Assembly (NCBI GenBank): GCA_963575745.1
Contig: CAUYUJ010012113.1
Coordinates: forward strand, 578,559 to 642,558
From: Prorocentrum cordatum
Lineage: Eukaryota; Sar; Dinophyceae; Prorocentrales; Prorocentraceae
Reading direction: 5' to 3'
Length of the DNA: 64,000 nt
Below are positions 57,601-64,000 of this stretch, in pieces (within the stretch, counting starts at the first letter, position 1; every line of letters begins with the position of its first letter). The translations under genes were made by a program, and so were the position numbers. The notes beneath the pieces are model-generated. The model saw only the letters and a program-made list of their open reading frames with translations, made no database searches and was not told the DNA's origin.

Positions 57601-60146
57601 ACTGACAGCAGGGTTATCCCGCGCCACGTATTCTTGTCTTTTCGATTGCCTTTGTTTTTCCACAGGGGGACGACAAGGCCCACTTGCCATTCTTCCGGCC
57701 ACGTTGTGCCCTCCTCCCCAGGGTCTGCCTGGACTGCCCTAGTCCACATAGCGCGGACGATCTCAAAGACTCGGCTGCGCAACTCCGCGCCCCCGAATTT
57801 AAGTGCCTCCGCCACAAATCCGTCATCTCCCGGCTGGCGGCCAGTTTGCATTTTGCGCACGCATGCATCGAGTTCTATGTCAGTGGGAGAGGAGTCGAGC
57901 CACTCCGCCGAGACGGGGACTGCCTGTACCGATCGCCATACGTGCTCTGCCACTAACCCCACATTCCCCGAAATAGCTTCAAAGTGCGCTCTCCAAAGCT
58001 CCCTCTCCTGCTCCGCCCGCTCCGCTGTCCAGCGGCCAGAGTCCCCTCGGTCGCCTCGCCGGAGGCGCAAGTCACGGAAGAGCCGAAACAACTCACCCTG
58101 ATCCCCGCTATGGGAGGCAGCGGAGGCCCGTACGCCGACACCTTTCCAGTACGCCCGCTCCCACTGCCGGAGCTGCCTCCGACGGTCACGGTTCGCCTTG
58201 CGCTTGGCCACAAGTGTCCTTTCCCGCTCTCCTTCCGGTGCACTTCGCCACGCGGAAACCGCCTCAGACACCGCAGCGTCCAGCGCCTTCTTCTCCGACT
58301 CATGCCCCTGCAGCCAAGGGATTTGGTGTCGCCGCTCCCGTGGACCTAGGACCTCAAGCCCGACCTCCCTTGCTACCCGGCAGATTTCCTTCCAGTCAGC
58401 CTGCGTCTCTAAATTCCTCAATATCTGCGTCATCCTGGCTGCGAAATGGTCTCTTTTTGTCTGAGCACTTTCGGATGGTCCCAGCAGGCCCGCGTAGTTG
58501 GGGGTGGGGGGCCTAGTATTGGGGGCCCGGCGCGGGGCCGGCCAGCGCCCCTGCAGGCGCACCCCCACCTCGACCGGGTCGTGGTCGGTGTACGACGCCC
58601 ACGCGATGACCCCGTCCTCCCTGACTGTCGGCGCCGAGGCCCGGTTGCGCCGTCTGCGTCGTCTTCGCGCTGGTCTTTGCTGCAGCGACGCGGTCCCCCC
58701 CTCAGCACCAAAGTGCAGGGACTTGCAATCCGTGAAGTGACGACGATCGCGCGGCCGGACCAGAACATGGTCAAGTTGGTGCCCCGTCCTGAAACGCGGG
58801 TGCCACCAAGTGGCTGGTTCTCGTTGCGCATACGCCGTGCTCAGCACAAAGAGCGGCACCGACGAGCATAGGGAGAGCAGGTCGGAGCCGGTCGCACTCC
58901 GGCGGGCCGTGCCGTGGGCCCCTATAACTTGAGACAAATCCTCCTCCTCCTCCTCCCCCCCTCCTCCCGGGCGCCCAACTTCAGCATTGAAGTCTCCTCC
59001 AACGATGAGTAAATTGTCGTGCGCTCGCACACGTGATTCCACGTGCCGCAATTCCTCGTTGAAGGCGTCTCTGGTTTCCTCATTGGCGGTGCCCGAGACG
59101 GGGGCGTAACAAGCAACCAAGGAAAGTCCACGACGTTGGCCCTCCCGGGGCAACACAACCCCCATGACCCGCACCCCCTTCCTATCCCACTTCCCCCTAA
59201 CGACTACCCTCGATCCCCCCTCCCTCCATAATGCCGTAAGGCGTTGATTCAGCACCACACACACTTTGCCCCGAATGACAAATGTCCATACCTCTGTCCC
59301 AACATCATACTCCCGGACGCCATTCTGATAAAAGTTGACGTCCGTGAACATGCCAAACTCCCACCTACGAGCTTCCATCAGTTGCAAAAAACACTCAAGC
59401 TTGATTTGCGATGGCTCATACCCACAACTCGATCCAAGTTTGCGCGTGTTCCAGGTTCCTCCCCGGAGGAAGATCTCCTCCGAGCCTTTACGCACGCGTT
59501 TCGCTCGAGACTTCCTCAACAGAGACAAGCGATAGAAAGCACGACACCGTTTCGCTCGAGACTTCCTCGCCTTCTGAACCGTCTTCCATCTCCTGATGCG
59601 CACCAATCGTCTCTGACACCTGGTCGGCCGGTCCGTGTTCTGAGGGCCCTGTTGGAGCTCCAACCGACGACGCGTGTCCGAAGGCGCCCTGTGCGACTCG
59701 CCGGGGCCAGAGGCGCAGCCGCCTGCCCTCTCGGAGCGCGAGGCAGGGGAAAGGTCCGAGGACCCAACCGCCCCCGCCGTCGATTCGCCCCGGAGGGGTT
59801 GTGCACTCCCGCCCCCAATCCAAGCCGAGACCACGGAAGAAGACCCGTACGACGCCCACCCAGAGGCACCACGAAGCGCACCCACCAGATCTTCTCCCCC
59901 AGCAGCGCCAGTGGGGGCACCCCTAAAGGGGTTGGGGTTAGCCACGTCCATGGCTTTACAATGGAAGACCGTGGATAGAAACACTATGCACACTACCAGG
60001 GGGGACACACAACCACTACACACACCACTCCTACATCTACCCGCCCAGTCCCCGTTGAACGTGTTGTCCGAGGAGCGGCCACGTGGAGGCCTGTGCACCT
60101 GCTCCTCCCCTCTTCCCTTCCTTGCCTCTGCTCTCAGCATGTCCAT
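54660..60146 (-). CDS. LINE-A polyprotein: endonuclease, reverse transcriptase, zinc fingers, RNase H
   Basis: Uninterrupted ORF of about 1,830 codons; numbering counts from an in-frame GTG at 60,161, with ATGs at 60,146, 60,140 and 59,951. Residues 235-531 are an AP-type endonuclease (TWNTRKLG; VGGDFNAEVG near 387; HQLDHVLVR near 461; SYTDHDPVEV near 522). Residues 770-1120 are the reverse transcriptase (FFDIEKAYPRV near 914; GCPSSPPLFNIY near 976; catalytic FADD at 1052-1055). After a Pro-rich spacer come a C2H2 finger (C1381, C1384, H1397, H1402) and a second Cys/His cluster (1417-1435). RNase H lies at 1468-1615 with D1472, E1528, D1556 and a final Asp in NELADRAAD. Three more Cys clusters (1647-1735) and a Lys/Ala/Pro tail finish it. 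All catalytic residues are present, so it may be active. The true start is uncertain; residues 50-70 upstream of M71 are hydrophobic. Confidence 0.9.
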   Translation of the reverse strand: MDMLRAEARKGRGEEQVHRPPRGRSSDNTFNGDWAGRCRSGVCSGCVSPLVVCIVFLSTVFHCKAMDVANPNPFRGAPTGAAGGEDLVGALRGASGWASYGSSSVVSAWIGGGSAQPLRGESTAGAVGSSDLSPASRSERAGGCASGPGESHRAPSDTRRRLELQQGPQNTDRPTRCQRRLVRIRRWKTVQKARKSRAKRCRAFYRLSLLRKSRAKRVRKGSEEIFLRGGTWNTRKLGSSCGYEPSQIKLECFLQLMEARRWEFGMFTDVNFYQNGVREYDVGTEVWTFVIRGKVCVVLNQRLTALWREGGSRVVVRGKWDRKGVRVMGVVLPREGQRRGLSLVACYAPVSGTANEETRDAFNEELRHVESRVRAHDNLLIVGGDFNAEVGRPGGGGEEEEEDLSQVIGAHGTARRSATGSDLLSLCSSVPLFVLSTAYAQREPATWWHPRFRTGHQLDHVLVRPRDRRHFTDCKSLHFGAEGGTASLQQRPARRRRRRRNRASAPTVREDGVIAWASYTDHDPVEVGVRLQGRWPAPRRAPNTRPPTPNYAGLLGPSESAQTKRDHFAARMTQILRNLETQADWKEICRVAREVGLEVLGPRERRHQIPWLQGHESEKKALDAAVSEAVSAWRSAPEGERERTLVAKRKANRDRRRQLRQWERAYWKGVGVRASAASHSGDQGELFRLFRDLRLRRGDRGDSGRWTAERAEQERELWRAHFEAISGNVGLVAEHVWRSVQAVPVSAEWLDSSPTDIELDACVRKMQTGRQPGDDGFVAEALKFGGAELRSRVFEIVRAMWTRAVQADPGEEGTTWPEEWQVGLVVPLWKNKGNRKDKNTWRGITLLSVGSKLLARIVASRLSQWSEGFIGEEQSGFRRGRGTDDALQVTRRLIEEAAALRTGDIVVFTFFDIEKAYPRVCRPALWRLLGHRGCPPGFLNVCRALHEHTGYRVRVLGGLSSTWFPLRGLREGCPSSPPLFNIYHDAVLKDFRGRRKRAAEEAGATPGVPWTYLIDGRLGKSARTRGQGRGEGGWANRQKHTVIGDIGFADDTTLAGFLEEMQTAEPLLEKTMTDWEEKSNAGKKERLLVSGKWRAPYDVRRQHEVQSLRHLGGIHHETGRWATDTTKRVQVGNTLARSIAKAWAVGTSRGRGRGSGVSITTRLHVMQTCMVAAITAGCRSRTWTRQDFSRLQRVVNYGVRRSFGMDILSMREHHISDAAMYKAAQWRTVEDTITRLSLQWLGHVARMPVWRVPKQVLFGWLDARRGGEDHSSPHAQTAFLRKGIRRIEIHEIDWFRRAQNRKGWKRKVDAAFPAGVSSDEHNRALNRWTPGRPLPSPPARAGAPGVPPPLPPPPPLFPPPPPAPPSPPLADDDEYCCPVCRRVFDKGNQLQYHYDEAHSVRDPHLVTSISHQCPDCKEYLGCDVRRHKPSCPARLELRDALQTQDGVYLPVVMGPHAPEPAAWWVATDGSGKDGEAGWGVVIWRVTDPSLPGMVPDYVLHAPVVSRAWDHRWFGARSQTNNTAELSAIGELMKWLLDEAPDGGHVPVHIRYDSEYAANIARGLWEVKSNEELADAVQELTARVLERRSLTWEHVYGHTGAHDNELADRAADLGRRGYASRQSARWMATPPQVAELQWNEVDYCKKCGIKVLSKDLYGHITRCTVAGYAIPAGMTKCRKCLTYVKEGCRKAHESKCRGSDIMNRTCSKCGLVYPPPPPGMLCRPLGNHEKWCRGDAAAKAKAQAVAVAAAAAPAPPPPPGPGAAKAKAKAKPKPKPHVGAKGKAGPPVKAAPAKAVTVRVAGKARGANAQAKAAIRLAGIARRRPAGAG

Positions 60147-62460
60147 CCCCTGTGGGCACACCTCTCACACGCTTCATGGCCCCATAGGGAGCTCTCCCGA
60201 AACCCTCCAATGGCGGTGCCCACGTGCGTCCCCGCCACTCATACCGGCACACCCGTCACACGTTTCGTAGCCCGGTCGGGAGCTCCACCGAAAGCTCCCG
60301 TGGCGGTGCCCACATGCGTCCCTGCCGCCCATGTCGACACACCCCTGACACGCTTCGTGGCCCAGTAGGGGACTCCACCGAAGGCCCCAATGGCGGTGCC
60401 CACATGCGTCCCCACCACTCATGTCCGCGCACCCCTCACATGCTTCGTGGTCCCATAGGGAGCTCCACCGAAGGCCACAGTGGCGGTGCCCGTATGCGTC
60501 CTCGCAAACAATTTCGGCACACCCCTCACACGCTTCGTGGCACAATAGGGAGCGCCACTGGCCACAGAAGGCCCCCGTGGCGTTGCCCACATGCAACCCC
60601 GCCACCCATTTCGGCACACCTCTGACACCCTTCGTGGCCCCATAGGGAGCTCCATGGAAAGCCCCAGTGGCGGTGCTCACATGCGTCCCCGTCACCCATT
60701 TCGGCACACCCCTCACGCGTTTCGTGGCCCCATCGGGAGCCCCACCGAAGGCCCCGGTGGAAGTGCCCACATGCGTTCCCGCGACCCGTGGCGGCACACC
60801 CCTCACACGCTTCGTGGCCCCAACAGGGGGCTCCACCGAAGGCCACAGTGGCGGTGGCCACATGCGCCCCCGCCGCCCATTTCGGCCCCACAGGGAGCTC
60901 CAGCGAAGGCCCCGGTGGCGGTGCCCACATGCGTCCCCGACACGAAGTTCGGCACACCCCTCACATGCTTCGTGGCACCATACGTAGGGAGCTCCACCGA
61001 AGGCCCCCGTGGCGTTGCCCACATGCGTCCCCGCCAACAATTTCGGCATACCCCTGACAGCATTCGTGGCCCCATAGGGAGCTCCACCGAAGGCCCCGGT
61101 GGCGGTGCCCACATGCGCCCCCGCCACCCATGTCGGCACACCCCTCACATGTTTCGTGGCTCCATAGGGAGCGCCACCGAAAGCCCAAGTGGCGGTGCCC
61201 ACATCCGTCCCCGCCACCCATGTCGGCACAAATCTCACACCTTTCGTGGCCCCATAGGGAGCTCCAGCGAAGGCCCCAATGAAGATGCACGTATGCGTCC
61301 CCCACACCCATCTTGGCACACCCCTCACACGCTTGGTGGCCCAATACAGAGCTCCATCGAAGGCCCCGGTGGAAGTGCCCACATGCGTTCCCGCGACCCG
61401 TGGCGGCACACCCTTCACACGCTTCGTGGCTACAACAGGGGGCTCCACCGAAGGCCGCAGTGGCGGTGCCCACATGCGCCCCCGCCGCCCATTTCGGCAC
61501 ACACCCCACACGCTTCGTGGCCCCATAGGGAGCTCCACCGAAGGCCCCAATGGCGGTACCCACATGCGACCCCGCCACCCATTTCGGCACACCCCTGACA
61601 CCCTTCGTGGCCCCATAGGGAGCTCCACCGAAGGCCCCAGCGGCGGTGCTCACATGCGTCCCCGCCACCCATGTCGGCACACCCCTCACGCGTTTCGTGG
61701 CCCCATGGGGAGCTCCACGGAAAACTCCACGACACGACACAAATTTCGGCACAACCCTCACACGCTTCGTGGCCCCATACGGAGCCCCACCGAAGGCCCC
61801 AATGGCGGTGCCCACATGCGTCCCCGCCACCCATGTCGGCACACCCCTCACACGCTTCGCGGCACCGTAGGGAGCTCCACCGACGGCCGCAGTGGCGGTG
61901 CCCACATGCGCCCCCGCTATCAATTTCGATAACCCCCTCACACGCTTCGTGGCCCCAGAGGAGGTTCCACCGAAGGCGCCCGAATGCCCCAGTGGCGGTG
62001 GCCACATGCGTCCGCACAACTCCTGTTCGGCACACTCCTCACGCGTGTCGTGGCCCCAGAAAAGGAGCTCCATGGAAGGCCCCAGTGGCGGTGCCCACAT
62101 GCGTCCCCGACACGAATTTCGACACACCCCTCACACGCTTCGTGGCCCCAGAGGGAGGTCTTCCGAAGACGATACTCACAACTGTCCTCCTCGCCAATCA
62201 TCAATTCCGGGACGCCCCTCACTAGGATCGCGGCCCCATAAGGAGCCTCACCGAAGGCCCCAATGGCTGCGTCCACATGCGTCCCAGGCGCCCATTCTGG
62301 CACACCCCTCACGAGGAGCGTGGCCCCATAGGGAGCCCCACCGAAGGCCCCAAAGGCTGCGTCCACATGCGTCCCCGCCACCCATTCCGGCACACCCCTC
62401 ACGAGGATCGTGGCCCCACAGGTAGCCCCACCGAAGGCCCCAGTGGCTGCGTCCACGTCC
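60139..62460 (-). repeat. 90-bp tandem array at the LINE-A 5' end
   Basis: About 26 units, mostly exactly 90 bp, each with TGGCGGTGCCCACATGCGTC, CACCCCTCACACGCTTCGTG and GCCCCATAGGGAGCTCCACC. One unit is about 67 bp (near 60,830-60,895); the units from about 61,730 to 62,220 vary more in length. Units differ by scattered substitutions, so the array is not newly made. Because 90 is a multiple of three, several frames stay open and give spurious 388- and 484-codon ORFs with 30-residue periods. The last unit contains the first in-frame ATGs of the LINE-A ORF. Confidence 0.95.
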
Positions 62461-62464
62461 CGCC

Positions 62465-62825
62465 CTGTCGAGTTCAAATAAGAGGCTCAGTGGGCTCGAA
62501 TCGTTCGCCCTTATCGCTAATGATTACCTTCTCCTGGACTCGAATCTCTTGGGCTGGGGCAAGAAAATCTTGGGAAGAAGAGCCGTCATAAACATTTCAC
62601 AGGCCGACGAATCCGTAGAACATCAAGCACATCCACCCCGAGAAATTTGGCGGCTTCTAAGACTCGTTCCCTATCGACTGGAGCTTCGCCTTTCAGGCTA
62701 AGTTGATTACAGACCTTGGTAGCGCATCGTGAGAATAATGCGCAGCTGCTGGCTGCTATGTGTTGGGCGCCTTCCAACTGAACTGCAAAATACGGTCGAG
62801 CACGGAAAGCTGGTTCGCAGTGGAA
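62465..62825. other. Unassigned sequence
   Basis: A 63-codon minus frame (62,777-62,586) has reasonable composition (LEAAKFLGVDVLDVLRIRR) but I do not recognise it. It may be an exon or chance. Confidence 0.3.
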
Positions 62826-62827
62826 GC

Positions 62828-63262
62828 TACGAGTACACAGGAAAACCCTGGGCTCTGAAAGCTCTGAATGACCTCTGAACGATGGAACACGTCAAACGGG
62901 GACCTAAGGTTCTTCATAAGTTAGCTGGTGCCCCGCTAGGAGTTCTTGATGACGAGGTACGAGCAGACTTTATCTAGCTGAAGTTTGCACCTACTCGGAA
63001 TCGATCGTGGGAGGGCATGTTGGGTGGAAACTATGTCTACGAAATTCAGGAATAAGGAGGCTACGGAGGCGAAGTTGGGGGAGCTGGAGGTGAAGAAGGC
63101 GTTCCTGAGGCACCAGCGGGCCCCCCTGAGAACCCTCCTGCTCCTGTCTGGGTTCGTGAAGAACTGCTTGGGTTTGTGATCGTACTGCATGGAATGCGCA
63201 CATGAGATTTGCGAATGGAGGCACTCTTGAACACAGGGCTTTCGGTAATGTCTTCGCGTTTA
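62828..63262 (+). pseudogene. Decayed coding segment, unknown family
   Basis: One plus frame reads through about 430 nt with only four stops (TGA, TAG, TAA and TGA at 62,876, 62,975, 63,053 and 63,203), each one substitution from a sense codon. Between them the translation is globular-looking: GAPLGVLDDEVRADF, then FAPTRNRSWEGMLGGNYVYE, APVWVREELLGFVIVLHGMR and DLRMEALLNTGLS. The frame keeps register across all four stops, which suggests a once-coding region. I do not recognise the protein. Confidence 0.45.
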
Positions 63263-63264
63263 CC

Positions 63265-63850
63265 ATTCAGTGCACCTGGTGCATGACCGCTTTCTCGAAT
63301 AGGCAATAGGCCCGCTGCATGTCAGCACGTTCGCAGGCTGGTTCTCTCTCACCAGTGCCCAGCGGATCAGGAGCATGTTATCGATCCAATTAATTATCCA
63401 GCCCGGAACTTTGTGTCCTGCTTCTGGCCGTGATCATGATAGTTTAGAGGCTCTTCACGTTCACATTCGCCTCACTAGGTCGGTCTGATCTGCGACTGTG
63501 GCGAATGAGACTATCCGAGCGCTCCGGGTCCATGCGGCCGCGGCTGCGGCTGTTGGATCTATCCGATGAGGCAAAGTGCGAGCTGTCACGGTGGTATTTT
63601 ATCTTTGCGGACCACACTGAGTGATCCACGATCACGACAGGCCTCTTCGCTCAACCCCTTGTTGATTCCGCGACTCCCCATGCCTGAACTGTCACACTCA
63701 GGAGGATGCAAAATGCCAGAATGCGGTAGGCGGACCTTTGCGGCCCCAGAAGCTGGTACGATGCAAGTGCGATGACTACCCTCGAGAAAGGACGCTCGGG
63801 CCACCCCTTGGCAGCGTCCAAGTTCGAAGCGTCAGGGACACACGTTTCGA
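63265..63850. other. Unassigned sequence downstream of the leader relic
   Basis: If the leader relic marks a retroposed mRNA, its body would run leftward from 63,851. A minus frame includes a hydrophobic stretch (AYRILAFCILLSVTVQAWG, near 63,730), but no in-frame ATG after the leader. Confidence 0.3.
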
Positions 63851-63851
63851 A

Positions 63852-63872
63852 CTTGAGCCAAATTGCCTACGG
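63852..63872 (-). other. Relic of the dinoflagellate spliced leader
   Basis: On the minus strand 19 of 21 bases match the conserved dinoflagellate spliced-leader sequence (mismatches at positions 7 and 10), ending TTTGGCTCAAG. The base 5' of it is T, allowed at the degenerate first position. Genomic leader copies arise when trans-spliced mRNA is reverse-transcribed and reinserted. No leader-gene context (GT donor, Sm-like site) is seen directly after it. Confidence 0.7.
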
Positions 63873-63879
63873 AATGGCA

Positions 63880-63930
63880 GCTGGAGGAGGAGGAGGAGGA
63901 GGAGGACGAGGAGGACGAGGAGGAGGCCTC
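63880..63930. repeat. GGA microsatellite
   Basis: GGAGGA run with GGACGA variants. Confidence 0.9.
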
Positions 63931-64000
63931 CATTGCGAGGGGACCAGCGTCTTGCCTACCCTCGATGTGTGATGCCGTGGGACTGGCGTTCCCGTCCAGC

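Larger units (their letters stand above)
54190..62460 (-). mobile_element. LINE-A retrotransposon, probable extent
   Basis: The 3' boundary is taken at the A12 tract. The 5' part is taken to include the 90-bp array because the array ends inside the start of the ORF. Target-site duplications could not be identified, so both limits are provisional. If the 52,886-53,806 ORF belongs, the 3' end extends to about 52.8 kb. Confidence 0.5.

Noticed and set aside
60174-62127. 388- and 484-codon ORFs across the 90-bp array
   Set aside because: The unit is 90 bp and free of stops in those frames, so openness follows from periodicity. Several frames are open at once and none shows coding bias I can see.
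1-64000. tRNA, rRNA, snRNA and telomere repeats
   Set aside because: I looked by eye for T-arm-like boxes, rRNA-like conserved words and TTTAGGG runs and saw none I could support; a covariance-model scan would be decisive.

Overview
The window reads as nuclear DNA of a dinoflagellate. The pointers are a near-complete relic of the dinoflagellate trans-spliced leader (63,852-63,872, minus strand), a multi-exon gene whose introns use GT, GC and apparently GA donors, several decayed LINE-type retrotransposons of a kind I associate with dinoflagellates, a decayed retroelement that seems to carry a cytosine DNA methyltransferase domain, and a very low gene density in GC-rich sequence full of satellites. 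I infer the group from these features; the species cannot be fixed from sequence alone.

Layout. 1-12.2 kb is almost entirely repeats: a TATGC pentamer array, short GC-rich tandems, two composite satellite blocks that recur inverted elsewhere in the window, a 65-bp tandem array, ACATGC-type and GA arrays, and one plausible exon of an unknown gene (about 3,071-3,268, minus). 12.3-18.2 kb (plus) is a broken LINE (LINE-C) with GC-rich material inserted in its middle. 20.7-26.4 kb (minus) is a decayed retroelement with reverse-transcriptase-like, RNase H-like and cytosine-methyltransferase-like segments, part of which is tandemly duplicated (1,055 bp x 2). 28.1-34.2 kb (minus) holds the one convincing host gene, an SLC25 mitochondrial carrier of the oxaloacetate/SLC25A34-35 type; five exons join in frame to 284 codons and the last exon was not found. 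Two 99% identical 627-bp repeats sit in its introns. 34.6-38.5 kb (plus) is a second decayed LINE (LINE-B). 38.8-46.4 kb alternates long CAT-trinucleotide arrays, a GC island, a third LINE relic (LINE-D, 41.6-44.3 kb) and a 14-bp satellite. 47.4-48.4 kb (minus) is a tyrosine-recombinase-like pseudogene. 50.3-51.9 kb is a GAGATCGATAGT/GTGTCCCGTG satellite block. 52.9-62.5 kb (minus) is the best-preserved element: LINE-A, an uninterrupted ORF of about 1,830 codons (endonuclease, reverse transcriptase, zinc fingers, RNase H, Cys clusters, basic tail), with a 26-unit 90-bp tandem array against its 5' end and an ORF1p-like 306-codon ORF on its 3' side.

How the parts relate. Only LINE-A looks capable of encoding a full protein. 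The other elements are frameshifted, stop-interrupted or internally deleted. The carrier gene is a host metabolic gene whose introns have accumulated repeats. The spliced-leader relic suggests that processed transcripts have been written back into this genome, which fits LINE activity. Family assignments rest on my own motif recognition, without database searches.
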